NCBI GenBank assembly: GCA_018524345.1
Contig: JADQAZ010000002.1
Coordinates: forward strand, 124,001-188,000
Direction of reading: 5' to 3'
DNA from: Harenicola maris
GTDB lineage: Bacteria > Pseudomonadota > Alphaproteobacteria > Rhodobacterales > Rhodobacteraceae
DNA: 64,000 bases
Shown here: positions 8,993 to 17,723 of the stretch, one piece after another
Layout: the number at the start of each line of letters is the position of its first letter
How positions within the stretch are numbered: the stretch's first letter is position 1
The notes under the pieces: model-generated
The model's database searches: none
The model's input: only the letters and a program-made list of their open reading frames with translations
What the model was told of the DNA's origin: nothing
Position numbers and translations under genes: made by a program

Positions 8993-10392
8993 AACGGGCG
9001 CCCATCTGGGTCGCCAAGGTCCCAGAACACGCCGGTCATGATCGACAGTCCCTCGCGTGTGATCCGCGTGAGAACATGCTCATCGGGGCCATGCTGACGG
9101 CAGCCGCCGTAACTGTGGGGTATCCACAGGATCGGACAGCCGAGGGACCGGCCAAACAGTTCGGAGGGCAATCCACCGGAAGAATTGGGCACAACCAGTG
9201 GCGTTTCGCCGGTTGTGCGCGAGATGCTGTCAACGGCCCAGTCGACCCATGGGCTTTCTGGATCAGTGCGCCATGCGGGGAAGAAATTGCCCTCGACAGG
9301 GGTGATTTCGACCATCTGGAATCCGTGGGCATCAAGATGCTCGCGCAGGGCCGGCAGGAACCGCGTGTGATCCGCGTCGGCTGTAAAGCGGAGTTGGCAA
9401 CGCGCGCGCGCGTCCGGCTGCACGCCGTTGACCGGATTTTCGGGGCGGCCCGTGATCATCGACAGGACGATAAAGCTGGTCCATCCATACATCTTTTCGC
9501 CAACTGACAGGTCCGACTGGCCCCAGTCGTCAGGCATCACCAGTGTCGGATCGGCGGGGTCGATTTTGAGCGTGTTGAGTGCCGCTGTCACCTTCGGCGG
9601 GATGGATTTGGGCAGCCAGTCCTCGACCAAGATACGGCCGCGCGGGGTTGTGATGCAGGAAATCGCCTGTGCCAGAATGATCCCCGGGTCCTCAAGCACG
9701 CCGCCCCAATGGCCCGAGTGGCGCGATCCCTCGCGCAGGGTGAGCGACAGATCAAAGGCGATGCCACCGCGATTGCCAAGTTTCATATCCGCCCGCTCGG
9801 GGTTCATGCGCGGCCCGTCGGACGCCAGCATCAGATCGGTATCAAGGTCCTTCGCATGCTCCATCAGAAACGCATCCAATCCGGGCGAGCCGATCTCTTC
9901 GCTGGTTTCGATCAGGATGCGGGAGTTAAAGCCGTGATGCCCGCGCTCTTCCAGCACGGCCTCGAGCGCGGCGATCACGATGGAATGCTGGCCCTTATTG
10001 TCGGCGGTACCGCGGCCGTACCAACGCTCACCCTCGACTGTGATGTCCCATGGATCCAGCCCCTCGCGCCAGTCTTCGGGGATGCCGCGCACGACATCGC
10101 CGTGGCCATAGGTGAGCAGTGTTGGCAATGCGGGGTCTTCGATGCGTTCAGCAACCAGAAACGGCCCGCCTCCGGGGGCGCTATTGGGGGTGATGGTACA
10201 GGTGTAGCCCATCGGCGCGAGGGAGGGCGCGATTTCGTCGGCGAGGTAGCGGTGCAGATCGGGGAGCCGGTCCGGCTCCTGACTTTCGGTTGGAATGGCG
10301 ACGCGGCGGCGCAAAGTGCTTAGAAATGCGCCGCTGTCGAATGTGTCCCGAACCCTTGCAATGGCCCCGTCCCGAGTGGTCTTTCGGGTCAT
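8989..10392 (-). CDS. M20-family dipeptidase-like metallopeptidase
   Basis: 467-residue M20 enzyme of the longer CNDP/dipeptidase-like subgroup. Seen: TYGHGDVVRGIPEDW (His and catalytic Asp), WYGRGTADNKGQHSIV (bridging Asp), ILIETSEEIGSPGLDAF (catalytic and ligand Glu), HSGHWGGVLEDPG, and a C-terminal His in WIPHSYGGCRQHGPDEH. The family hydrolyses dipeptides and N-acyl amino acids. A related enzyme of similar length ends the right operon (19728), but that one reads GHYDVQPP at the first motif. It overlaps the M28 gene upstream and the M20 gene downstream by 4 bases each. Specificity cannot be read. Confidence 0.88.
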   Translation of the reverse strand: MTRKTTRDGAIARVRDTFDSGAFLSTLRRRVAIPTESQEPDRLPDLHRYLADEIAPSLAPMGYTCTITPNSAPGGGPFLVAERIEDPALPTLLTYGHGDVVRGIPEDWREGLDPWDITVEGERWYGRGTADNKGQHSIVIAALEAVLEERGHHGFNSRILIETSEEIGSPGLDAFLMEHAKDLDTDLMLASDGPRMNPERADMKLGNRGGIAFDLSLTLREGSRHSGHWGGVLEDPGIILAQAISCITTPRGRILVEDWLPKSIPPKVTAALNTLKIDPADPTLVMPDDWGQSDLSVGEKMYGWTSFIVLSMITGRPENPVNGVQPDARARCQLRFTADADHTRFLPALREHLDAHGFQMVEITPVEGNFFPAWRTDPESPWVDWAVDSISRTTGETPLVVPNSSGGLPSELFGRSLGCPILWIPHSYGGCRQHGPDEHVLTRITREGLSIMTGVFWDLGDPDGRPL

Positions 10393-12122
10393 TTGGAGGC
10401 CCCTTGCACCAGCCGTGTCGCGTCCTTGATCGCCGCCGCGACGCGGTTCACGCCGCGCACCATTTGGGTCTGGGCAAAGCCGATTTTGTCGGGGCCGTAA
10501 CCCGCGAGGTCTTTGGCCACAGCAATGGCGGGCAATGGCAAGACGGGCAGAGCCGGGTCGTGACGGAAGCGGGGCTTGTTGGTGTGGTTTACCGGCACCA
10601 GAATTCGGGCCAAGCGCTGTATCACCGGATTGGCCTGCGCCGGGGTCAGGGTGCCGTTTTCGATGGAGGCGTAGAATGCCTCCAATGCAGCGGCCAAATC
10701 GCTTGCGGCTTTTGCGGCCGGCGACAGATCGGCCAGCGATCCTGCGGCCTCTTGGTACGAGGCGATGGTTTCGGAGAATTCAGCGGCGATTGTGCGCCAG
10801 TCAAACGGCAGCACGCCCGCGGTGGCGACGCCCATGACAGCGGCGAGATAAACCTTGGTATCGCGCAGCAGGATGTCCTTGTCGGCGATCTCAAGCTGGT
10901 CGTGTTCGGTGTGCCAGGCGATATTGCCGCCGCAACCACCCACAGCGTAGTAGTCTTTCTCTTTGCGCAACTGTTCCGGCATGGTCGACGACAGCATGAA
11001 GAAGCTGCTGAGGCCGATGTTGTTGAAGGCGTAGTCTCCTGCGCGGTGCGGGCGGTCGCCCTGCGACTCCAGCCCCGTCACCTCGCGGATGGTTTGCTGA
11101 CAAAAGCTCTCGGTTTCCTTCATCCACGACACATCGCGGAATTCCGTTGCCCAGCGGCAGCCGGGGCTGTCGCAATTGACCTGCGCAACGCAGTTTTCAT
11201 CCAGATCAAGCGCGTGTGTATCGGCGTACCACGTGGAGCCCGCATAGCGCCCTGTTGAGTGGCCCGGCCACCAGGCAATGCGCACCGTGCGCTTCAGCTC
11301 GCCCTTGTTAGCCCAGAGCACCCGCGCGATTTCTAGCATGGCCGCATCGCCGGTGGCATTGTCACCCACGCCCACGTCCCAGCTGTCGTAATGGCCATGG
11401 AGGAGGACGAATTTTTCAGGTTCCTCAGAGCCCGGAATGTCGACGACGGGGATCAAAGATTTATACCAACCCTGCTCCATCTCGGTGCGGATGGTGACCT
11501 CGCCGCCCGCCTGCGCGATCTTGAGCAGTTTCTGACCGTCAGGGTTGTTGACCGCGGCTACCGGAATGGTTGGCTTGCGCGGCAGATCATCAAGGTCCGG
11601 CGTGCCCCAGATCGATGTGCAAATCCCGTGATGCGAATCCGCCCCGGGGTTGATGGCGATGACGCCAAGCGCGCCCTTTTCCTCAAACTCTAGAATTTTT
11701 CCGGGAAAGGAGAAGCCTTCGGAGATAATGATTTTGCCGCGAATGTTTTCTTCGGAGCTGGCCTTCGGGTCCTGACTTTTGACGAACAGGGTGTTGATCG
11801 AATTGCTGATGGTTGCGGGCACATGCACCAAGGGCGCGGTCAGGCCCTCACGGCAGTCGCGCGCATAGGCCGGGGGTTTGGCGTTGAACGTTTCGCCGCC
11901 TGCCGTGACCGAGGCGGTGTAGGGAATGGAGAGATGTAGATTGGCCTCTTCCAGCCGCACAGGCACGCCCAGCGCCTTGAGGCGGCCCGCAATGTCATGC
12001 GCGGCACCTTCTACATCCACCGGCTTCCAACGCGGCATTTTTGAGAACGCTTCGACAAGGCTCCACGGCGCGTCGATTGTGACTTGGTCAATGAGAGAGG
12101 CAAAGGGAGAGGTCACGGGCAT
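10389..12122 (-). CDS. M28-family metallopeptidase-like protein with PA-type insert (paralogue 2)
   Basis: 577-residue paralogue of the proteins at 2307 and 13193, and the first gene of the left operon. The start is taken as the ATG at 12120-12122 (MPVTSPFASLIDQ), preceded by AAAAGGA; a longer frame upstream would run through the operator region. M28 motifs: HGHYDSWDVGVGDNATGD, WWPGHSTGRYAGSTWYAD, QVNCDSPGCRW and WHTEHDQLEIADKDILL. As in the other two copies, His-Ser replaces the Glu-Glu pair that serves as catalytic base and zinc ligand in glutamate carboxypeptidase II. The other zinc ligands (HxD, Asp, C-terminal His) are kept. It ends in ATGA overlap with the M20 gene. Transcription is probably controlled through the repeated palindromes at 12151-12183. 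Confidence 0.87.
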   Translation of the reverse strand: MPVTSPFASLIDQVTIDAPWSLVEAFSKMPRWKPVDVEGAAHDIAGRLKALGVPVRLEEANLHLSIPYTASVTAGGETFNAKPPAYARDCREGLTAPLVHVPATISNSINTLFVKSQDPKASSEENIRGKIIISEGFSFPGKILEFEEKGALGVIAINPGADSHHGICTSIWGTPDLDDLPRKPTIPVAAVNNPDGQKLLKIAQAGGEVTIRTEMEQGWYKSLIPVVDIPGSEEPEKFVLLHGHYDSWDVGVGDNATGDAAMLEIARVLWANKGELKRTVRIAWWPGHSTGRYAGSTWYADTHALDLDENCVAQVNCDSPGCRWATEFRDVSWMKETESFCQQTIREVTGLESQGDRPHRAGDYAFNNIGLSSFFMLSSTMPEQLRKEKDYYAVGGCGGNIAWHTEHDQLEIADKDILLRDTKVYLAAVMGVATAGVLPFDWRTIAAEFSETIASYQEAAGSLADLSPAAKAASDLAAALEAFYASIENGTLTPAQANPVIQRLARILVPVNHTNKPRFRHDPALPVLPLPAIAVAKDLAGYGPDKIGFAQTQMVRGVNRVAAAIKDATRLVQGASK

Positions 12123-12150
12123 ATTCCTTTTGAGGCGGAGGACAAAAATT

Positions 12151-12184
12151 GAAACGCTGTTTCGGTGAATGAAAACGCGTTTCA
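12151..12184. promoter_or_regulatory. Candidate IclR operator: two GAAAC-N3-GTTTC-like palindromes 20 bp apart
   Basis: GAAAC-GCT-GTTTC (12151-12163) is a perfect 5+5 palindrome. A near-palindrome, GAAAA-CGC-GTTTC (12171-12183), starts exactly 20 bases later, about two helical turns. They sit just upstream of the first gene of the left operon (start 12122). The block TGAAACRCTGTTTCGG is shared with the region at 13151, next to the IclR gene. The assignment to that regulator is inference. Confidence 0.65.
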
Positions 12185-12348
12185 ATCCGATTTGCAATAG
12201 CGAAGATTGCAATCCGGCCAAGTCGTGGGAAAAATTTCCTGAAGGTGCCTTGTCAAAGGGCACAATTAGACGGGGCAGGCGCGGCCAATGCGCGCCTGCC
12301 TTGGGCAGCCGTGTCAGGTTTTCGTCAGGGTGAGGCGGTTCTCAGCGG

Positions 12349-13137
12349 TTATTGGCCGCCGAGCATCTGGGACAGTTTGGTGGCGCTGGTCAGAACGGCT
12401 GAGCGGACATTGTCCAATGTCCCCTCCGCCAAGCGCGCCGTCGGGCCGTTGACCGCCAGCGCAGCAATCACAGCGCCGGTATGGTCGCGCACAGGTGCCG
12501 CCACCGAGAAAATATTCGGGTCAAGCTCCCCTACGGAGACAACGTGACCGTCCGCTTTGATTTGATCCAGCGTCTCCATAAGAGCGTCACCGTCGGAGAT
12601 CGAATCTTCTGTGAAGGCCTCCAGCGCGCCGGAGATCACCGATTGTTGGACCTCTTCGGGGGCATGAGCCAAGAGCACCTTTGGCCCGCCGCCCGCGTGC
12701 AGGGGCCCCAAGCGGCCTACGGCAGCGAAGATGCGCAGCGGCTCGGGCGATTCGTGGATGGCGATACAGATCGCTTTTTGGTCTTCACGCACCAGCAACA
12801 GGGCGTTCTCGCGCGTGATTTGGGACAATTCGGCAAGGATCGGATCGGCCGTCGAGATCAGCCGTGATTGGCGGCGGGATTGATCGCCCAGCAGCAGCGC
12901 ACGGTAGCCCAGAGTATAGGTGCGCCGCTCGGGATCTTTGCGGACCAACCCGCGACGTTCGAGCGTGTGCAGCAGGCGGAACGTCAGACTTTTGGTGTTT
13001 TGAGTCGCCTCAGCGAGCTCTGTGACGCCGGAATCCGGCGATTCTGCCAAAACAAGCAGCATATGTGCGGCCCGATCCACCGAAGAAATCACATATGACG
13101 CGTTTTTTTTGTTTTTCTCTTCTATCGCTTCAACCAT
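12349..13137 (-). CDS. IclR-family transcriptional regulator
   Basis: 262-residue regulator with an N-terminal winged helix (residues about 17-90: VISSVDRAAHMLLVLAES, then SLTFRLLHTLERRGLVRKD, TYTLGYRALLLG). A C-terminal IclR effector domain follows (about 100-255: AVGRLGPLHAGGGPKVLLAH, VGELDPNIFSVAAPVRDHTG, AALAVNGPTARL). IclR proteins bind short palindromes and respond to a pathway metabolite. The gene lies between the two HyuAB operons. The palindrome in its own upstream gap (13152) also faces the M28 gene at 13193, so autoregulation and control of both operons are likely. The effector is unknown. Confidence 0.93.
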   Translation of the reverse strand: MVEAIEEKNKKNASYVISSVDRAAHMLLVLAESPDSGVTELAEATQNTKSLTFRLLHTLERRGLVRKDPERRTYTLGYRALLLGDQSRRQSRLISTADPILAELSQITRENALLLVREDQKAICIAIHESPEPLRIFAAVGRLGPLHAGGGPKVLLAHAPEEVQQSVISGALEAFTEDSISDGDALMETLDQIKADGHVVSVGELDPNIFSVAAPVRDHTGAVIAALAVNGPTARLAEGTLDNVRSAVLTSATKLSQMLGGQ

Positions 13138-13150
13138 CTGCTATGCTTTC

Positions 13151-13177
13151 TGAAACACTGTTTCGGCTACTGAAACC
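13151..13177. promoter_or_regulatory. Candidate IclR operator: GAAAC-ACT-GTTTC plus half site
   Basis: In the 55-base gap between the IclR gene (start 13137) and the divergent M28 gene (start 13193), GAAAC-ACT-GTTTC occupies 13152-13164. A GAAAC half site begins at 13172, again 20 bases on. The 16-base block TGAAACACTGTTTCGG differs by one base from the site at 12150. Confidence 0.65.
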
Positions 13178-13192
13178 AAAAGGAATTGGAAC

Positions 13193-14899
13193 ATGGATAA
13201 CCCGAGCGCCGCCTTGCGGAAAGAGATCAATTTGACCGCGCCTTGGGCCTTGGTGGAAAAATTTGCCGGGCAACACAGGGAAAAACCCGAAGATGCGAAC
13301 CGCGGGGCCGAAATGATCGCCGAGGCGCTGGAGGCCGTGGGGGTGCCCGTGACGATGCACAGGCCCGACCTGTTCCTGTCCCTTCCCGGGCCTGCGTCGG
13401 TCGAGGTTGAGGGGATGACATTCCGGGCCAAGCCGCCCGCCTTTTGCGCATCGGTTCCCGAGGGGATCGAGGCCGAGTTGATCTTTGTGCCCGAAGCCAG
13501 CGGCGGCACACCTTTGGATCGCAACCCGACGGGCACAAGCGCCGATGTCATCGGCAAAATCGCTGTGATCGAGGGGTTTGCTCTGCCGAACTTTGTGGCC
13601 GGTCTTGAGGCCGCGGGCGCGGCAGGGGTGATCGCCGTCAATCCCGGCGACATGATCCATTGGGGCACTGTTTCGACGATCTGGGGCACGCCGGAGCCTG
13701 ACGATTTGGCCCGTCTACCGCGTATCCCCTCCGCCGCCATCAACCAGCCGGACGGGCTAAAGCTGATCGAGATCGCCAAACGCGGGGGGCGTGCGCGGTT
13801 GCGGACCGAGCTTGAAACAGGCTGGTTCCCGCAAAACATGCCGGTGGTGGACATTCCGGGCGGCGACGACTCCGAAGAATTCGTCCTGTTGCACGGACAT
13901 TATGACAGCTGGCTGGAAGGGGTTGGCGACAACGGCACCGGCAACGCCTGTATGCTGGAAATCGCACGGGTTCTTTGGGCCAATCGGGACAAGCTCAAAC
14001 GCTCGGTCCGGTTGGCGTGGTGGGCTGGCCATTCGACCGGACGCTACGGCGGGTCGGCGTGGTTTGCCGATACTTTCGCGCTGGATCTGGCAGAGAATTG
14101 CGTCGCGCAGATGAATTGCGATTCACCCGGCTGCCGGTGGGCGACGGACTATACCAATATATCGTGCATGTCCGAAACCGAGGGGCTGGTGCAGCGGGCG
14201 GTGGCGGATGTGACCGGCCAAGTGGCCAAACGGAAGCGGCCTCAGCGCAATTCGGATTACTCGTTCAACAATATCGGCATCTCCGGCTGCTTTATGGCCT
14301 CGTCCATGATGACCGACGCGGATCGTGCGGAAAAAGGGTATTACGTGGTTGGCGGGTGTGGCGGCAACATTGCGTGGCATACCGAGACCGACACGATCGA
14401 AATTGCTGATAAGGATGTCTTGCTCAAGGATATCGAGCTTTACCTTGATGCGGTTCTCAAGGTGGCAAATGCCGATGTGCTGCCGATGGATTGGCGCGCC
14501 ACTGCGGCGGAATTCAGCGCCACCATCGCCGGGTATCAGAAGGCCGCAGGGGATCGGTTTGATCTGGGGCCAGCAACCACGGCGGTACAGGAGCTTTCCG
14601 AAAAGCTGGATGGGTTCTATGCGGCTCTGGACGCGGGCACCCTACCCGCCGAAGCGGCAAATGCGGTCTTGAAGCTACTGGCGCGTATTCTGGTTCCGAT
14701 CAATTACACCCGTGGGTCGCGTTTCACCCATGATCCTGCATTGAATGTACCGCCTTTGCCCACGATCGCCGAAGCCGCGGCGCTGGATATGGTTCCGGCG
14801 GGCAAGGTCGGCTTTGCCCTGACGCAGCTTATGCGCGGTCAGAACCGGCTGGTTGCGGCCCTTCGCGAGGCAGCGCGGCTTGTCGAGGCCGCGCTGTGA
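13193..14899 (+). CDS. M28-family metallopeptidase-like protein with PA-type insert (paralogue 3)
   Basis: 568-residue paralogue and first gene of the right operon. ATG start with AAAAGGA about 8 bases upstream. Motifs match the other copies: PA-type segment with GVIAVNPGDMIHWGTVSTIW, zinc core HGHYDSWLEGVGDNGTGNA, WWAGHSTGRYGGSAWFAD, QMNCDSPGCRWATDY, and WHTETDTIEIADKDVLL. It too has His-Ser where Glu-Glu is canonical. Within a matched framework this copy departs elsewhere (LEGVGDN for DVGVGDN; NISCMSETEG), so the paralogues may act on different substrates or form a mixed oligomer. The 3' end overlaps the next gene as GTGA. Confidence 0.87.
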   Translation: MDNPSAALRKEINLTAPWALVEKFAGQHREKPEDANRGAEMIAEALEAVGVPVTMHRPDLFLSLPGPASVEVEGMTFRAKPPAFCASVPEGIEAELIFVPEASGGTPLDRNPTGTSADVIGKIAVIEGFALPNFVAGLEAAGAAGVIAVNPGDMIHWGTVSTIWGTPEPDDLARLPRIPSAAINQPDGLKLIEIAKRGGRARLRTELETGWFPQNMPVVDIPGGDDSEEFVLLHGHYDSWLEGVGDNGTGNACMLEIARVLWANRDKLKRSVRLAWWAGHSTGRYGGSAWFADTFALDLAENCVAQMNCDSPGCRWATDYTNISCMSETEGLVQRAVADVTGQVAKRKRPQRNSDYSFNNIGISGCFMASSMMTDADRAEKGYYVVGGCGGNIAWHTETDTIEIADKDVLLKDIELYLDAVLKVANADVLPMDWRATAAEFSATIAGYQKAAGDRFDLGPATTAVQELSEKLDGFYAALDAGTLPAEAANAVLKLLARILVPINYTRGSRFTHDPALNVPPLPTIAEAAALDMVPAGKVGFALTQLMRGQNRLVAALREAARLVEAAL

Positions 14900-15918
14900 T
14901 CGATATGCGGGCCATTCGGTATCTCAGCACCGGACCCGCATCCGAGGTCTTGGACCTTGTCCGCATCCCTATCCCCGACCCCGCACCAAGTGAGGTGCGG
15001 GTCCGCATCCATGCATCAGGCGTCAACCCACACGATACCAAGGGCCGCTCTGGCTGGGCGGGCGTGGCGGTGCCGTCTGGTGGGACAATTCCGCATAGTG
15101 ACGGGGCGGGCGTAATCGAGGCGGTCGGGGTGGACGTGTCCCCCAGCCGGATCGGTGAGCGCGTCTATGTTGTTGGCGCCAAAACCCAAGGCACAGCGGC
15201 GGAGTATGTCTGCGTCGCCTCAAACCGCGCGATTTTTCTGCCCGAAGGGATCACCTTTGCCCAAGGGGCCTGTATCGGCGTGCCCGCTTTTACCGCGTGG
15301 CTGGCTGTTTTGGCGGACGGGCCGGTGACGGGGCAGACGGTCTTGGTACAGGGCGGCGGCGGGGCCGTGGGCCGCGTGGTGGTCGAGTTGGCGCAGCGCA
15401 GCGGAGCGCGAGTGATCGCAACCGCAGGCTCGGACGCCAGCCGCGCGGTGGCGCGGGCCAAAGGGGCCGAAATTATCCTCGATCGGCACAGGGAAGATAT
15501 CGTCGCCGCTGTGATGGATGCCACTCATGGGCGCGGGGCCGAGCGGATCGTCGATGTGGATTTCGGAGTCAATTACCCCGTGGATATTCAGGTCCTCGCC
15601 CCACATGGCACCGTGGCCGCCTATTCATCGAGCACCGAGCGGATGCCTGTGCTGGACTACTATGCCTTTGCACGCAAATCCGCGCGGCTCGATTTCATTC
15701 AGGGCGCGCTCTTGTCGCCAGCCCAGCTTGCCCGTGCGACGGACTGTATCGGTGCTTTTCTAGGCGCCGGTATGTTGGTGCCGGATGTCGCCAAGGTATT
15801 CGATCTGGCCGAAACGGCCAGCGCCCACGACATGGTCGAGACAGGCGCACCCGCAAACGTCGTGGTGACGCCTCAACAGACCGATCCTTCGTTCGAGAAA
15901 AAGGAACCAAGCCTATGA
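14896..15918 (+). CDS. Zinc-free MDR oxidoreductase, quinone oxidoreductase-like
   Basis: 340 residues from the GTG at 14896, which overlaps the M28 stop as GTGA; an ATG three codons in (14905) is an alternative. GroES-like N-terminal domain (ASGVNPHDTKGRSGW, IPHSDGAGVIEAVG, GERVYVVG). A Rossmann domain has the NADPH loop VLVQGGGGAVGRVVVELAQR and ATHGRGAERIVDVDFG. The family reduces quinones, enones or similar carbonyls with NADPH. The cysteine and histidine zinc ligands of alcohol dehydrogenases are absent. It sits in a hydrolase operon between M28 and hyuB and overlaps both, so it is an integral member. That suggests the substrate has a reducible double bond or that a redox step follows hydrolysis (inference). 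Confidence 0.85.
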   Translation: MIDMRAIRYLSTGPASEVLDLVRIPIPDPAPSEVRVRIHASGVNPHDTKGRSGWAGVAVPSGGTIPHSDGAGVIEAVGVDVSPSRIGERVYVVGAKTQGTAAEYVCVASNRAIFLPEGITFAQGACIGVPAFTAWLAVLADGPVTGQTVLVQGGGGAVGRVVVELAQRSGARVIATAGSDASRAVARAKGAEIILDRHREDIVAAVMDATHGRGAERIVDVDFGVNYPVDIQVLAPHGTVAAYSSSTERMPVLDYYAFARKSARLDFIQGALLSPAQLARATDCIGAFLGAGMLVPDVAKVFDLAETASAHDMVETGAPANVVVTPQQTDPSFEKKEPSL

Positions 15919-17723
15919 GCCAAGAGACGACAAATCCGGAGGCGCATTGCGATCCGGTGACGCTGGAAATCGTGCGCGGCGCGATCACGGCGGCCCAGCG
16001 CGAGATGGAGGCCCTGATCGAGCGCACGGCGATTTCCGCCTTTATCCGCGAAAAGAAGGATTTCTATTCCGCACTGTTTGATGCCGATGGCGTTATGGCC
16101 GTGGGGTCAATGGTGCCGATTTTTGGCGATATGACGGGGCCTGTGTTCAAGCATTTCCCGCGCGAGACCATGCGCGAGGGGGATCTGTATTGGTATAATG
16201 ACTGCTATGGCTCCCAAGGGGCGGTGTCGCATTCCAACGATCAGGTTTTGCTGGCGCCGGTATTTCGGGACGGGCGCCTCTGTGCCTTTGTTATGGGCTG
16301 GGCGCATTTTGCCGACATTGGCGGGCTGCGGCCCGGCTCCATCAGCCCCGACACCAAGGAGATCTTTCACGAAGGCATCATTGTGCCGCCGACGAAATTG
16401 ATCGACGCAGGCGTCTTGAACGAAGGCGCGCTGGCGATGTTCCACCGCAATTCACGCTTTCCCGAACAAAGCGCGGGCGACATGAGCGCGCTGATGGCGG
16501 CGGTTGATCTGGGGGCGACGCGAGTGGCGGAGATCGTCGACAGGTTCGGCGCCGATGTCATGGCCGACGGTTTGGCGCAGCTTCTGGCGCGCACGCGAGC
16601 GCTGGTGCGCAGCAAACTGGCCGAGACATTCGATTATGGCACCCACAGCTTTACCGACCGGATCGACAGTGACGGCCACGGCGGCGGGCCTTATGCACTG
16701 CGGTTTTCGCTGACCCGCGAAAAGACAGACGGAGGGGATGACAGGTTCATCTTTGATGCCACCGAAACCGACGATCAGGCCCCCGGACCGGTGAACTTCC
16801 TGATGAACCCCGGTGTACCGGGGATGGCGCTTGGGCTTTTCTATCTAGGCGGTGATGCCAGTCAGGTTTGCAACGCGGGCGGGCCTTTGGCGCTGGATGA
16901 GGTGCGCCTGCGCGAGGGATCATTGGTGCAGCCTGAATGGCCCGCGCCTTTGGGGATGCGCGGCCTGACGATGATGCGGACCTTGTCGACACTCAACGGC
17001 ATGGTGAATGCGGCGGGGGGCGGCGCGCCTGCGTCGCATTCGGCCTATGTGGTCGCGATTATGCGCGGCACCTTCACCGACAAAACCGGCCAACCACAGC
17101 CTTATCTGTTGGCTGACGGGATTGGCGTCGGATACGGCGCGCGCAGCTTTGCCGATGGCATCGACGCGGTCTATTTTGTGGCGCAGGAAAACTATCCCGT
17201 CGAGTTTCTGGAGCTTGGCTATCCCATCCGGCTTAGGGAATACGGCGTGGTCTGCGACAGCGGCGGCGCGGGCCGGTATCGCGGCGGTGTGGGCATTACC
17301 CGCGAGTATGAAATTCTGGCAGATACCAGCATCCTGGGCATCCGCATTGACGGCGTTGAAAACCAACCTTGGGGGATCGACGGCGGCATGGGTGGTGGCA
17401 AGGGGCGTATTGTTGTCAATCCGGGCCAGCCGAACGAGCGGGTGTTGAAGCCGCTCTCTGATGGGAACGCCCTCGTCAAAGGCGATATTTTGCGGCTTGA
17501 GACCGGCGGCGGGGGCGGCCATGGGCACCCGTTTGACCGGCCACCGGACGAGGTTTTGCAAGATGTTCTTGGCGGCTATGTCAGCCATGATGCGGCTGTG
17601 CGGCTTTATGGTGTTTCGGTTAAGGGCCGGAAGGTCGACGCCGACGAAACCAGCCGCCTGCGCGCAAACCGTCCCGAAGTAAAAGCTTTTCATCGCAAGG
17701 AGTATGTCGATGTCCTCGATTGA
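15915..17723 (+). CDS. hyuB: Hydantoinase B / oxoprolinase-family subunit (HyuB-2)
   Basis: 602-residue HyuB-family protein. The ATG at 15915 overlaps the oxidoreductase stop (ATGA); a much longer open frame upstream is antisense-like overlap and was rejected. Family features: DPVTLEIVRGAITAAQREME near the N-terminus, DLYWYNDCYGSQGAVSHSND, TKEIFHEGIIVPPTKLIDAG, LREYGVVCDSGGAGRYRGGV and the terminal glycine-rich LETGGGGGHGHPFDRP. It is clearly distinct from HyuB-1 (4108); for example YNDCYGSQGAVSHS stands in place of CNDPWIGAGHAPDV. The two complexes may therefore have different substrates. Gene order here is hyuB-hyuA, the reverse of the left operon. Confidence 0.9.
   Translation: MSQETTNPEAHCDPVTLEIVRGAITAAQREMEALIERTAISAFIREKKDFYSALFDADGVMAVGSMVPIFGDMTGPVFKHFPRETMREGDLYWYNDCYGSQGAVSHSNDQVLLAPVFRDGRLCAFVMGWAHFADIGGLRPGSISPDTKEIFHEGIIVPPTKLIDAGVLNEGALAMFHRNSRFPEQSAGDMSALMAAVDLGATRVAEIVDRFGADVMADGLAQLLARTRALVRSKLAETFDYGTHSFTDRIDSDGHGGGPYALRFSLTREKTDGGDDRFIFDATETDDQAPGPVNFLMNPGVPGMALGLFYLGGDASQVCNAGGPLALDEVRLREGSLVQPEWPAPLGMRGLTMMRTLSTLNGMVNAAGGGAPASHSAYVVAIMRGTFTDKTGQPQPYLLADGIGVGYGARSFADGIDAVYFVAQENYPVEFLELGYPIRLREYGVVCDSGGAGRYRGGVGITREYEILADTSILGIRIDGVENQPWGIDGGMGGGKGRIVVNPGQPNERVLKPLSDGNALVKGDILRLETGGGGGHGHPFDRPPDEVLQDVLGGYVSHDAAVRLYGVSVKGRKVDADETSRLRANRPEVKAFHRKEYVDVLD

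Noticed and set aside
15297-15914. Long upstream extension of the HyuB-2 frame
   Set aside because: It overlaps the oxidoreductase gene in another frame. The ATG at 15915 overlaps that gene's stop in the same way as other junctions of the operon, and family similarity starts there.
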